DNA of 64,000 bases from Rutpela maculata (GCA_936432065.2 OW386285.2:137979235-138043234), one strand, 5' to 3'. Numbered from the stretch's first letter, positions 21,811-34,180 are shown. Notes: generated from the letters alone by a model not told the origin. A program made the numbers and translations.

Positions 21811-23662
21811 AGAGGTGATAATCCATTAGACATAAACACGTTATATCTAAATTATTGACAACACATAATTTGAATGTATAAAAGCCGAAGTTTTAGTATT
21901 TGGCCTCATTTAGCCATCGTTGGACGAGGTTTCGAAAGTCAGAATAGGCGACCTACATTTTGATGACTACGAAAACATAAAATATATCCTATAAAATGTA
22001 AAAAACTTGAGTCCTATATACGTTTGAAGGCACAGAAGAAACATAATTTCATTTTTTCTTTATTACTCCTCAAGGACATGGAATATTTCTTTCCTTTTTA
22101 AAAATCAGTTTTATTAATGATCTTGATTTGTGTGCAAAATGTTATTAAAATCGGCCCAATTCTCTCAAACTAAAATATTGTTGTAAGGAGTCAGCTGTCT
22201 AATCGGTACAATTACAATAGTACTAAATACTTTTATTCAAAAAAACTTAAAATAAGTAAAAAATACTATGAATAATACAAGTAAACAATGCAATACAAAG
22301 CTAGTTAGTGGTATAGTTAACTTTAAACAGAAAAAAAAATTACTTCCATCACCAATATACCTATTGGAACTTTTTCATTTAGGAATAAGACCTATATGTA
22401 TAGCTTATTATTCATCTTTTAACCTCTATCTCCCTTCCCTAATTTTCTATGAGGAACTGATCATTACACATTACACGGGTATTGAGAAAGTATCCGTGTG
22501 TTTTTAATCAAAATTGTTAAAGTTATTTTATAAAAAAATATATTTAATTCATTAAGCCCTTCCCCCACAGCCATCCTCTCTGCATTTCCTAAAAGTAATT
22601 AGTCAAATATCATACCTATACTAGGAAGTATCCATGTGTTTAATTGAAATCTTGAGAGTGGTTAAAGAGAAAAAATGTTTTCCACATTTCCATCAATTTC
22701 GACTTTTGAGCTGGGACGATTTTATGTTTCACTTCGAGGTGTGACCGTACTAAATATGCACATAAAATTTGACCAAAATCGATCCAGTGCAGTGCCTTGG
22801 ACTCTAGACGCGACCACAGAGAGGCAGACGATAGAAGAAAGACATTTTAAAAAAACAATTTTTTGGTTCAGAGGAAAATTTATTAAAATCTCCAAATTTA
22901 ATTTTTGCCCACGATACTTTCTCTATGTACTCTGTATAAGGGAGAGTAAATACCAAATAATCAGAATTCTATTATAATATGTAAATTATGCATGTAGTAG
23001 CGACATATTTAAGTCTAGCAAAATGGGAATTCTTCAATAATACATTTTGTCCTATCTCAACCAATAATATTATTACATCCCCGTAAATAATATACAATTA
23101 TTTTTATATGCAGATATGTTTTACTTTTGATTTTAGGGTCGATCTGGTCAAAGCATAAAGGTGATTTTTGTCAGATACAAGCCGGAATATGCGGGCTTTT
23201 CCGTAGTGTGCATTATTTATAGTTGGCTATGGCAGCCCTGTTATTAAAGAACTAAATCAACCCGTTGCACCTCAACTTGACCTGAACCACGCTTTGAACT
23301 ATAACCTTTTCACTTGCCATTTCTCTCAATACTTTATACTACAAAGCTAGTTGCTATAAATTAATCAATATTTGTGAAACTTTAAGAACTACCTAATGAT
23401 TAATTTTGTAACTTGTTACAAATTTATATTTATATAATATATAATATATTGTTTGTATTATTATTATTAACCGTAAGCATCGCACGTGGAGAAAAATATC
23501 TCTTAGCATTGTGTTAATCATCAAATTCTGAGTAAGTTTCAAAATGTCCGCCGGTTCGTCCATCCGTCCGTTCGTCCTGTCGTCTGCCCATTGTCTGCCC
23601 GTTTATCTATCTGTACGTCCTGTTTCTTGAAGTATGATAACTTTATGGGATTAAAATGTATA
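21811..23662. other. Unassigned sequence
   Basis: No gene is seen. GTCC-rich tracts (GTCCATCCGTCCGTTCGTCC) near 23555 resemble the GACGGACGGAC runs of dispersed elements. I recognise nothing else. Confidence 0.35.
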
Positions 23663-24402
23663 CAAAGAGCGCCACTTAAAACTCCCCAGGCTTGCAACTT
23701 TCTTATTTTTTAAGCGACGACCATGTTGGGCACATCAAATTGTAGATATTTTTAAGGCATTTAAACAGATGTACAGAGTCATTAAAAAAAATCTTTTTGA
23801 AAAAATTATTAAGAAAGAAAACTTTCCTTGAATATTTTTTTACCTCACCCTGTACATGAACTTCGTTAATGCTTTCTTATAAAGGTTTTAATTAACTTAA
23901 ATTTACGTTATTACGTCATATTCGAAATTCTTTTTGTTTTTAGAGAAAGAAATTAAAAACACTCTTTCCGATTCCAAACTGATTTTTTTTTTAAATAACT
24001 TTGAAAAGAATGTAAATAATAATTTTATGCTTTATTTGTAAAAAACATATCACAAACAATATTCAGCGTAACAAAACAGTAACAAGAAACAAAAGAAATA
24101 AATATTTTTAAAACAAACTTATATTAAAATGTGCTAAATAGGTAGTTGCAAAATTTTTATTTTTTATTTTTTATTTTAATAACAAATCGATGCTAATTAA
24201 AACCTTTTTAAGAAAACATTAACAAGTATTCAAAGAAATTAAGTTTCCTTTCTTAATAATTAAAAAAAAAATAAAAATTTTAATCACTTTGTATGCATGT
24301 TTAAAGGCTTTAAAAATGTTTACAGTTTGATGTGCCCAACATGGTCATCGCTTCAAAAATAAAAAAGTTACAAGTCTGTGGAGTTTTAAGCGACGCACCC
24401 TG
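23663..24402. mobile_element. Long-hairpin MITE with TA flanks
   Basis: The two halves are inverted copies of each other over more than 200 bp (TTAAAACTCC, ACCATGTTGGGCACATCAAA, AAGGAAACTT-like tracts). TA lies at 23661-23662 and 24403-24404. The inner right end CACCCTG matches the common CAGGGTG Tc1/mariner terminus. Its ACTTAAAACTCC subterminal block is shared with the hairpin MITE at 47175-48051. No ORF. Confidence 0.75.
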
Positions 24403-24535
24403 TATAATGGGTTAGTCTCGAGGTTAGTGTTGGAAGAAGGTTTTTCAGTAAGTATACAAGTAATTAAATACTGATAAAAAAAATGGTACTGTATTTGCAT
24501 ACCACTCTGGAAATAATTGTTCATAGAACTTTAAT
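24403..24535. other. Short unassigned spacer
   Basis: Nothing recognised. Confidence 0.3.
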
Positions 24536-24928
24536 AACGCAGGTCAACAAAAAAAAATGATCTGCTCCAAGGACTAAATCTATCAATTAAATTAAAAAAA
24601 TTTACGCGGTGAAAATTTTTATTTAGTAAAAAATTCTGATTCAGCACACAAATATACTTAAGGAGTGATAGCTTCAGTCCTTGGAGCAGAATTTTTTTTG
24701 CAGATCTGTGCACACTCCTGCACAGGTCTACAAGAAAAAAAAATCTGCTCCAAGGAATAAACCTATCATGCCTTATGTATTTTTGTGTGCTGAATCTGAT
24801 TTTTCAATTAAAAAAAAAATTTCTGCCGCGTAGATTTCGAGTAAATCCCGGTTTTTATTTTCAAAATACGGTTTTTTGAAAATTTTTGACATTTGCTTGG
24901 AGCAGATTTTTTTTTTTGTAGACCTGTG
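24536..24928. repeat. Two adjacent small foldback elements with the same ends
   Basis: Pair one spans 24536-24712 and pair two spans 24718-24928. Each has inverted ends of the type CAGGTCTACAAAAAAAA followed by TCTGCTCCAAGG. Solo copies of the end ACACAGGTCTACA occur near 39105 and 39960. No ORF. Confidence 0.65.
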
Positions 24929-24929
24929 T

Positions 24930-25295
24930 AATATAATATTTGAAATCGTCTGCCTCAAAAACCCATAAAACAATATGCCACATCGGTAGTGGGGGAGGCT
25001 GACGCCAAAAAAAAAATTTTGTGGTCTTTTGTTTTTGTACTTACTAAATCACAATTTTATTTTTTAACCTCCGTTAATAATGAGGCGGGGGTGATAATGG
25101 GGTTGATAGTGGGGGTCGCTGATGCCGAACAAATGTTGAGAACTTGGCTTTTCGTACATACACTAAATTCCAATTGTATGGACACTTACTTGCTTGCTTT
25201 ACCTATTTACCCACATTTACCTCTCAACATTTTCCCCGGAATAAAATCAAAATATAATCTAGTTTCAGATCTCGTTATAATATTTAGAGCAATAA
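24930..25295 (-). mobile_element. Truncated F1 copy
   Basis: On the minus strand it carries ATAATCTAG-type, GGTAAAT and CCACATCGG landmarks of F1: TATGCCACATCGGTAGTGG at 24974, TGCTTTACCTATTTACCCAC near 25193, and ATATAATCTAGTTTCAGATC near 25252. It is cut off next to the foldback element at 25301. Confidence 0.65.
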
Positions 25296-25403
25296 TACGT
25301 GGTGGGTTTATCGACTGTGGTTAGGTCTAAAATTTGCATTTGGTTTACTGATTTGACTTCGAAACTCTTTTTCCTCTACGAAAAGTCTGGTAAATGGATC
25401 CGA

Positions 25404-26740
25404 AAAAAAATCTTGCCAAGTACGCCGACGACACGGCCATGTACGTGCACTCACATAATGCACAAGCGGTTACCATGCTGCTGAAGGCACCCATGGCCCG
25501 TGCCACGGCGTATTACGACAGGTGGAAAATTCGGATCAACGCCGAGAAGTCGGAATCATTTCTATTCATGCGCCGTTTCACCGAAAATCGAATCCTAACA
25601 CCGCTTTCGATCGAGGGTCGCCAAATTCCAATTAAACGGTGCGTGAAGTATCTTGGACAAAAGACTGACGTTTAACATCCACGTGAACGAGATGATACGT
25701 AAGGTCTACTCCATGTAAAGGAGTCTGTATCCGCTCCTGACGCGGGGTAGCGGACTAAACAGGACAAATAAAAAATTATCGTACACAATGGTGATCAGGC
25801 CGGCTATCACATACGCAGCGCCGGTGAGGTGCAGCATCCCGGCCACGACAATGCGGAAATTAAAAGTTTTAGAACATACATTTATGCGCCTCATTTCAGA
25901 CTCTCCCTCAGAGATCTCTATGCACGTTGCCACGACATAACCCCACTAGCGGACTACGTCCAAGAAATTTCACAAAGGTTCTATCAGTTCAAACTGGACG
26001 GTAGTTCACTAACCCGCAACATTACTCGAATCAGACAGCATAATGCCATACTTTTCAATCTAAAACACCCCTTACCATACCAGGCGTTGCCTATTTTCCG
26101 GCAACTCCCCTAGCCACACTCCCCTCTACGATAACCTATATCTACCCCCACTCTCTACCTTTCGCCAACTTTACATCTTCAACCTTTCTCCTCCTTTTTT
26201 TTTTCTATTTTTACGCATCTTTTGTTTCATCCTTTTTGTTCTTTTGTCCCTTTTGGCCATCCAAATTCCCTTTAGACCAATAACATCTCATAAATCCCAA
26301 CCTTTTTACACCATATCGTTTTAATACCCTATCTTCCTCGACGGCGGTCAGACCACGAGGTCGTCATCTGCTCGAACGGGTTTTTTCGTTCAGTTCTGTT
26401 CTCCCGTATCAGCAACCAAAATTTTTCACAGTGCGCTTGCCAACGAGTTTTAATTTTTATTGTGCTACATCCATTAGTTTTAGGCTCAAGTGAGCACATT
26501 TCCTTAATCTTAGTCCAGTTTTTAAATCCACATGCGGTGGATAGGAGCTCTGGTCAACAAACCACTGCCTCTAAGCCAAACCGGACCCACCCCGCCCATC
26601 CACACGTCCACCACGACGCTACACGTCGTGGCTGTCTGGCTGGCCCCGGGGCGGGTTCCGACTAGGCACATTTCATGTTCCAAATGTTGAATAAAATCTT
26701 TTTGAATTGAATTGAATTGAATTGAATTGAATTGAATTGA
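25404..26740 (+). pseudogene. Jockey-like LINE, 5' truncated, with (TTGAA)n tail
   Basis: It starts just before the RT catalytic motif (YADDTAMYVHS near 25420), continues WKIRINAEKSESFLF, then after a frameshift a TFNIHVNEMIRKVYSM-like and IRPAITYAAPV part (near 25670-25830). The C-terminal part (FHKGSISSNW region) is broken by stops. The 3' UTR contains GTATCAGCAACCAA, a hairpin-forming CCACGACGCTACACGTCGTGG, and ends in TTGAA repeats at 26703-26738. A short target duplication (ATCCGA) is visible at both borders. Two further 3' ends of the family occur at 34346 and 52995. Confidence 0.75.
26575..26645 (+). other. Conserved 3'-UTR hairpin of the jockey family
   Basis: Stem CCACGACG/CGTCGTGG. 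The same position in the other two copies (34575 and 53260) also folds, with altered bases. Probably the RNA element recognised by the LINE's own RT; that role is inference from other LINEs. Confidence 0.5.
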
Positions 26741-27635
26741 TCCGAGAGGAGATACGAAGTCGAAAAAAAAATTTTCCAGTTACGAACAAAACCACGGCAT
26801 TATGAAAGTACATCAACTCCACATCCCCCACCAAAATTTCAGATGAAAACTACGGGACGTTTTTTGGCGGAAATTTTTTAAAAATTAAAAAAAAAATTGT
26901 AGTTACGAAGGAAACTTTGGGAACTTGTTCTATTCAAAGTCAATAATGTCGAAAAAATAATTTCAGACGTTTTCCATGCGCCGATTTTGAGACATAAAGG
27001 TAGAAAGTTGCAAAATTTTGAAAAAAAAAATTGTTCTTCAAATGTTAGTACCTAAAATGAGGATGAAATTGATGAAAACGATGAATAGCTCATTATAAGT
27101 TCTTGATGATATATTTCGGTTTCAGACGTTTTCATTCATTTTCACTCCATCTTTGCAACCCCTAAAATGGTCATCAGTTTTTGACTCTATTACGCGTTTA
27201 AAAATGTTTCGAAACTGATAAAAATGCTTTTTTATATTTTTCTGCAAAAATGGAAAATCGGGGTGGAAAATGGGGTAGAAAATCGGCCCATGAAAAACAT
27301 CTGAAATTATTTTTCCGACATTATTGACATTGAATAGAACAAGTACCCAGAGTTTCGTCCGTAACTACAAAAGTTTTTTTTTTTTTGAGATATTCCCGTC
27401 AAAAAAACGACATGTAGTTTTCGTCTCAAATTTTGGTGGGGGATGTGGAGTTGCTGTGCTTTCATAATACCGCGATTTCATAACTGCAACGTTTTTTTTT
27501 TATTATTTTTACCCCGCCTCCGTATCTCCGCTCGGATCCATTTACCAAACTTTTCGTAAAGGAAAAAGAGTTTCGAAATCAACTCAGTAAACCAAATACT
27601 AAATTTCAGTCATAACCGCAATCGATGAACTCACT

Positions 27636-28681
27636 AGGTGCTATTGCTTTAATAACTATAATACATAAGTTTACCAAATAGGCTTGTTGCACAAAATATA
27701 ATTTTAGCATTTTTAGAATCTTTACTTAATACAAAACACAGTGTTGTAAAGGATTTTTTCATATTTTTTCTTTTACAGACGGTATTCAACATTAAAATTT
27801 GAATAAATTCGTTAGGCGCGCAATCAACGCGTGACGTCATATAACAAGCCACAGCAACAGTGCTAGCGTACATTTAAATTAATTCCATTCACAGACGTTG
27901 CCCTTGTAAATGGCTTGATAGTGGAGCGAAATAGACCATAAAAATCTCTCCATTCTCGAGAAAAAAAAATCAGCGTAGAGCCAGACCAGACCTTATACTT
28001 TTTATAAAGTGAACAATTCTACATAAGAAATGGCTATTTACGATTTTTTTTGTGGTACAGATATTTTTTATTTCTAAATAACTTGAGAAATTGATTGATT
28101 AGAAAAATCGTGTTTTTTAACATTTACACTGCCACATCTTCAAATCTAATTGAGCTATCAATTTGAATTTTTGTTTTAATTCAAGTACACAAATAAGCGC
28201 TTCCAATGGTCTTTTGGTTTCTATCGATAATTGTTTATTATTTTCTTTAAACAACAATGAACTTATTGCTCGATTATTACTTAGCAAAAAAATGTACTCA
28301 TATTTTGACTAAGCGACAAACTTTTTAATTTTTGAAAATTTTTATATACATGCAGCGAAACGACTGAAGCCAAGATACAGGAGAAGTTTCTGACAAAAAA
28401 ATCAGATCGATAGCTGAATTAGATTTCAAGATATGGCGATGTAAATTTAAGAAAACACGAATCTTCTAAACAGTCAATTTTGAAGTTTTTTCGAAATAAA
28501 AAAATCCTGTACCACGGAAGAATATCGTAATTGTCCATTGTAGGTCTCATATAACACACTCTACAAGATCTACAAGGTCTGCTCCGGTTCTACGCAAAAA
28601 TTAAATAAACAACACATTCCTTGGTCGATTTCGATTTCCATTATAAGTCCGAACCATTGCGCTCGCGCAGAGATACACTGT
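27636..28681. other. Unassigned sequence
   Basis: No gene or recognisable repeat. A CGCGTGACGTCA tract near 27827 recurs near 48531 (ACGCGTGACGTCAA), which may reflect another dispersed element. Confidence 0.35.
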
Positions 28682-30250
28682 TGTCACCAGTGCTGCCAGT
28701 CGTCCTCATAAAAAAAAAAAAAGTCGTAGCTACCAACGCCTGAATACCCGATTTTATGTACGCGTCTAAAATGATGACCTTTTTTTCATTTATGAATTTC
28801 GAAACACTTATAGGTAGGTACTGTCGTGAGCACAAAAAAAATAGGACAACTATTTTTTTCTAATGTAAATCTGTCTCTATTTGCACAATAGCAATGAATT
28901 TTGACAAATATCTGACAATGTCACAAAAATTAAAGTTAGATGTACACAACTAGATTTTATCAAAAATACTTTATAAGACTTGTCCCATTTTTTGCGCACG
29001 ACAGTACTTACAGTAAATTAATTGTGGTAAATTAATAAGAGATTAATAAATACAATTTTTTATTTACGATAAAAAAATATATTATACGGAAGGAAGACTG
29101 ATTTTGATGGTGAAATACCAACCTAAATAAAGGAGCAAATAAAATGTACCCAATTTTTATAAACATACATTGTGACCCATTTCAAGTGGAAACACCTTCG
29201 TAACTCAGTTATTGGTCATCCAATTTCAACCAAATTTGGATCTGTATCAAAGATCTTTACTGTATCCTTTTTGAGTAAAACAAAACTTATTTCAGTCATT
29301 GGCGTGCATTTTTATTAAGAAAAAAGGTTCGATTTTTCGAGAAATTATATTAGGTTATATTTTTTTGTTGAAAAACTAATGCAATATTATTGATCAGCAT
29401 GCTGTAGAACTGCTGTGTCCAGAATTTAACAACGTTTTGATTTTTGGTTTTCGCATTACGGTCTCCTTAAAAATTAACTATTTTAAACATTAAGTAATCA
29501 AGAAATTGGCAACGAAATTTTTTTCGAAAAAAAGTCATTCTTCATTTTCCCTTTAAATCCACTTTTTCTACTATTCGATATCATCGAAACTTTCAAGTTT
29601 CGAAGGCCAAGAATTTTCATTGAAAAATGTTGAGTCATCAGACCTGTACATTATTCGGGCATTAAGGATTATCGAATTTGAAAGTATCGATAATATGGAG
29701 TGGTAGAAAAAATGAATTTAAAGAGAAAACAAAGAATGACTTTCTTTCAAAAAAAAATTCGTTACCAACTTATTGATTATTTAATGTTCAAAATAGGTAA
29801 TTTTAAGTGGGCCGCTATTCGATAACCAAAAATCAAAATGTTGTTAAATTCTTGATATAGCAGTTCTACAACATGCTGATTAATAATATTGCATCAGTTT
29901 TTCAACAAAGAAAATGCCTAATATAATTTCTCGAAAAATCGACCCTTCTTTTCTTAATAAAAATGCACGCCAATGACTGAAATAGGTTTTGTTTTACTCA
30001 AAAAGGATATAGTAAAGATCTTTGATTCCGATCCAAATTTGGTTGAAATTGGATGACCAATAACTGAGTTACGAAGGTGTTTCCACTTGAAATGGGTCAC
30101 ACTGTACCTATTTAAAATTTTCTTGAAGAAATAAAACAGAAATTGCAGTTTCAGGCTCAGCTTTGAAATACCTAAAATCTTTAATACCCGCACTTTTACT
30201 CAAAATACCCGAAATTCGGGTAAATACCAGGAGATTGGCAGCGCTGGTTG
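28682..30250. mobile_element. Possible element with GCTGCCA-type TIRs containing a nested MITE
   Basis: CACCAGTGCTGCCAGTC at 28686 and GATTGGCAGCGCTGGTTG at 30230 form inverted ends of about 20 bp. The interior is mostly the long-hairpin MITE at 29168-30104. The remaining sequence has no ORF. The pairing could be chance between two solo ends. Confidence 0.4.
29168..30104. mobile_element. Long-hairpin MITE (937 bp) with TA flanks
   Basis: The arms pair over about 400 bp. The ends are CATTGTGACCCATTTCAAGT and, inverted, CAGTGTGACCCATTTCAAGT. TA flanks it at 29166-29167 and 30105-30106. Inner tracts such as AACTCAGTTATTGG and TTTCTCGAAAAATCG are mirrored. No coding capacity. A Tc1/mariner-type transposase in trans is the likely mover. 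Confidence 0.85.
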
Positions 30251-30454
30251 TCACTCTTTTCTGTTATATGACGTCAAGTCCAATATGAGTGTTTTCTAAG
30301 ATTTGCCCCTTCTCCCGAATATTAGTCGGTGATTTAAATTTTCCAGTTAGAAATTATGAAAACAGATTTGACAATTGCTAATGTTAAGTAACACTATATT
30401 TAATATACATAAATTAATTTAAAATATACGGCACATGCAACAAATATATTCCAG

Positions 30455-30655
30455 TCAATATCATAAAGGACTCCAGAGTAATCGTACGCACACACAAAAA
30501 AGTTATAAAGATCGACCGACCGACAGACAATTTTTTTTTGCTCAAACTTAAAATTTCGACGTTTCATGACATTCCAATTTGAGCAAAAAAAAAAATTTAA
30601 TTCTTACGTTACTCCATTTTCACTGCACTACGTGGATGTGGAAGTAAAATAATGA
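30455..30655 (-). mobile_element. F1 fragment
   Basis: On the minus strand it contains the F1 TIR-proximal GGATGTGGAAG relic (CTACGTGGATGTGGAAG near 30630), the TAAGTTTGAGC tract and the GTCGGTCGGTCG run. Truncated. Confidence 0.6.
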
Positions 30656-31716
30656 GTTCCTGGTGTTTCAGATCAAAAAGAATGCCTAAATATATAGATA
30701 TACTTTGAAGGAGTTATAAAAACCTACCTCCGACTGATTGCCAGCAATATTTTGCAATTTCCAACTTTTCTGTTATACATCAACATATTATAAAATGTTT
30801 TAATGTATAAGTTTTTCGATGCTAGTTACCCATGAGGCTCATAATATTGATATTATAGACATGTTTGAAATATTTTGTTAACCGCATTCCGCCTTGGCTC
30901 AAAGGCCCTTTGAGCGAGGTCATGCAAATACGAGCATGCTCCCTCCAGTAGCATATCTAGTATTCAGATGAAAATGGAGTTGAGATAAAAAGTATCTAAA
31001 ATAAACCCCGCTAAACAGTTGAATATAAAAATTGAAAATTTTCCACTTCATGCCAGGGCCGTATTAAGGATTGGCGCGTCTTAGACAAATGAAATATTTG
31101 CGCCTTTTATTTATAGGCGGAGTTACGGGATTTCAAAATGTGCGTCCGCAGGTACAATTTTTGAATTTTTCAAGATCAAACATCCTCAACTTAAAAGTTA
31201 GAAATTTGACTCAAAATTATATCGTCTTCGAAAAAAAATTTTTTATTATATTTATTACGACTATACACAAAATTACAAGACAAGTTTCCATAAACACGTA
31301 CCCGGAAGTGCTTCCTCAAGGAGCTACAGCATTCAGCTATGGTACCAAATTGTGGTTTTAATGGCATGCTTTTGGTCAACTCTATGAGACATGGTCACGA
31401 TTGCACATTATTAAGGCTTATTATTTTATAGTATTAACTAAAATTAATTTTGTACATAGGCGTGGAAACGAAAGGTGGGTAACATTTGTTTCTATATTCT
31501 ATATTAAAAAGGCACTAAAACATTGGCTTCACTGTACTTCACGTATTACACTTCATAAATTTATTGAACTAAATTAAATAAAAGAGAAACATATTAATTT
31601 AAAAATAAATGAAAAGTAAAAGGTTCTGGCAATGTGAGAGATTTGGTAAGGCTGTACGCCTACCAGGCAACTACGATAGATAGCGTGATGCTGTCAGACG
31701 TATTATACAGTAAACG
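30656..31716. other. Unassigned sequence with one solo repeat end
   Basis: Near 31270-31340, GGAAGTGCTTCCTCAAGGAG and flanks resemble the inverted ends of the 4170-8995 composite. A GCGTGATGCTGTCAGACG block at 31683 recurs at 46011 with TCAGACG to TGAGACG change. No gene. Confidence 0.4.
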
Positions 31717-32077
31717 GGTCCCAATTTCAATAAATAATGATAATAAACGAAGTAAACCATAGCCACCTAATTTTAATATAATCCCGGCTAAAATTATTGA
31801 ACCTGAAACTGGGGCTTCAACATGAGCTTTAGGTAATCATAAATGAACAAAAAATATAGGTATTTTAATTAAAAAAAAACATATTTATACATAAATATAT
31901 GAATAAATTATTAAGTCTTCATTAAAAAAAAATATTCATAATAATAAAAAATAGAAATTATTATATGTAAAGAAACTAACAAAGTATAAAATAACAAATA
32001 AATCCCTGCTTCTAAACGTTCAGGTTGATAGCCTCAACCTACAATCAAAATTAATGTTGGCATTAAACCTCAAAATG
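31717..32077 (-). pseudogene. ND4: Nuclear copy of mitochondrial ND4 (NUMT)
   Basis: On the minus strand, with TGA read as Trp and ATA as Met, the sequence gives TLMPTLILIVGWGYQPERLE, AGIYLLFYTLLVSL, then FFVHLWLPKAHVEAPVSGSI and ILAGIMLKLGGYGLLRLL. This is the central, most conserved part of NADH dehydrogenase subunit 4, an inner-membrane subunit of complex I. The middle stretch has stops even with the mitochondrial code, so it is an old insertion. In the nuclear code it is closed by TGA codons. Only about 360 bp were transferred. It supports an invertebrate host. Confidence 0.9.
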
Positions 32078-32822
32078 TCTGGCAAAACGTTGCGAATAAG
32101 ATTTATTCTATGACCCCTTCTATGAACAAATTGCTTGTACGACACTGACATCAATGTAGTAAGCCGAACTATAATACGTAACTATTAAACACCCGCAAAT
32201 ATATCTAAGCATTTTGTTGTTAATAGGAAATTTAATGCCTGATCGATGAAAAATTCAGTTTTTTTACCTCTTTCATAAACCTGCATTGTATGCCCTTCAT
32301 AATTCTAAGAGATTAGAGAACATTAAAATGACATGAAGACTGAACATACAGATTTAAAATTATATTAGCATGCCGGTCACGATCTCGTAATTTATCACGC
32401 ACATATGTCATCTTGAATGCTACCACAGTTTTCATAAGCACTACCCTACATATATCTTTTTCAATCGGAGATTTCTGCAGGTAAATCCTGACGTATTTAT
32501 TTACTCGACGAGAATTTGTATTTATTTTTTATTATCACACTACGTGTTTATTTCGAAGTCAGACAGAAAGCAGGAAAGCTGTGCCTTGTAAAAATATTTC
32601 TATTACATGGTACAGTCAAGAGTTTGTACAGCTTTAATAGGTTCTACATAACATTCAATTATAGTAAAAATATTTTTATAGCATATTGGAAACAGTAAAA
32701 AGTAAACTGTGAAAAACCAATCAAAATTTATCTATGAAAATATTAATTTGCAATCTTTTCGGAATGATAAACGACATTCTGGTTATACCAGAAATTAGAA
32801 ATCTACCAATTTTCATGCCTGC
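32078..32822. other. Unassigned sequence
   Basis: No gene or recognised repeat. Confidence 0.35.
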
Positions 32823-33020
32823 AGTACACTCTCGCCGAGGCGTTGCGAGGGCAGGCGAGCGCGAGAGTGTACTTGCTGCTCCCGCATCGCCCCGTGTGCC
32901 CTCGCCTTGTCTCGTTAATGCACTCGCCTGCTCTCGCAACGCCTCGGCGAGAGTGTACTTGCTACGCTCGCATCGCCCCGTGCGCCTTCGCTTCGCCTCG
33001 CCTCGCCTCGCCTCGTTAAT
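32823..33020. repeat. CpG-rich island made of inverted and direct repeats
   Basis: TACACTCTCGCCGAGGCGTT and the following bases (about 32825-32860) are mirrored at about 32926-32961. A direct repeat starting GAGAGTGTACTTGCT occurs at about 32864 and 32950, each followed by CGCATCGCCCCGTG. A (CGCCT)n run lies at about 32995-33015. The base composition is sharply different from the AT-rich surroundings. Long open frames exist on both strands here, but only because stop codons are rare in GC-rich sequence. Confidence 0.8.
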
Positions 33021-33589
33021 GCTCCGATTTGTGTCGGTTTTTTGGCCACGATTCAAAGGGAACATAAGCCGCGAGGCCGAGGGCACCTAGTATATTCTCA
33101 CTTGCTCTTGTCTGGGGGAGCTGAATTTTTGCAAAAAGGGAAATTGTTAATTAAAAATTTGTTGCAACTTACCTAATTGACGAAAAAATTTGAAAATTAT
33201 CGACCATAAAGATCTTCCAGATGAATTCAGAAAAAAATATTATGTCGAAACGCGACAAAACTCAAAGGCAAATTTTTACTCTAGTGCTTATCCAGTCGTT
33301 CTAATTAATCGTACTAATTAACTAATCGCTCTAATTAAGTTCTATTCAACAAAAATCAAGTATTGTGAGAACGTGAACAAAAATAAAAACTTATTCTATT
33401 TTCTCTCGTGAAAAGTGACACGGAACAAAAAGTGGGTGATAGTGCAGTGTCTTCTGTGCACGAATTAATTACAGACAGACAGAAATTGGTACCAAGATTC
33501 TTGTTTCGATTCAGGATCGATTTTAATTATTTTTGGTTTGCAATTCGAGATCGCTAATGAGATATTTAAAAGATAAAATAAAATATATA
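33021..33589. other. Unassigned sequence
   Basis: No gene or recognised repeat. Confidence 0.35.
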
Positions 33590-34180
33590 GTGTGGTGGCT
33601 CAGCGAAGATCGTGACCTGTTGGATTAAAGCTCCAAATTTTGCACACTTCTTCAGTACCATCAATTCAGGGAGGGTGCCCGATGTCAGTGTCCGCCATCT
33701 TGAAATACGACACCATCTTTGTTTTCTTGGGACTGTACCTGTAAATTTTCGACTTTTATTTGGTTTTTACTAAATATCTCCCCAACTTCTGGGTTTGTAA
33801 CTAAAAGGATTTAATTTAAACTAAAGCTACAATTTGAGACCAGAGCTACTTTTGTAACTTTAATATTTTGTGAGATATAAGCCTCCAAAGTTTTGGACTT
33901 TTTTCAGGTTATTACGAAAATTTATATTTTTGTCGGTTTTGATAAATATCTCAAATGCAGTCAGTTTTACAGCAAACATTATTTTATTACTATTTAAGAT
34001 GAATAAATAAGCTACAATGCGAGTAAAGAAAGACATCGATACAATCACAATTTGCTGAGATAACGTATTTGACCATGTTAAAAACGTTTCAATAAAAAAA
34101 ATTACAGAATAACTATTAAGAAAATAATCATAAAAATTATATTCATAATGTTGTTATTATTATATTTATACTGCTTTTGT

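Larger units (their letters stand above)
25301..27635. mobile_element. Large foldback element split by a jockey insertion
   Basis: The left arm (25301-25403 plus 26741-27060) is the reverse complement of the right arm (about 27180-27635). Shared tracts include TTTGGTTTACTGA, AACTCTTTTTCCT, GGTAAATGGATCCGAG, AACTCCACATCCCCCACCAA and ACTTGTTCTATTCAA. The arms are about 420 bp around a short spacer near 27060-27180. The LINE lies between 25403 and 26741 and its removal restores the left arm. No ORF belongs to the foldback. Confidence 0.75.

Noticed and set aside
29954..30193. Minus-strand ORF of 79 codons
   Set aside because: Lies mostly in one arm of the palindromic MITE; the mirrored arm does not keep it and no homology is seen.
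32721..33090. Two overlapping antisense ORFs of about 120 codons
   Set aside because: Both are open only because the CpG-rich island lacks AT-rich stop codons; peptides are low-complexity Arg/Ser/Ala-rich.
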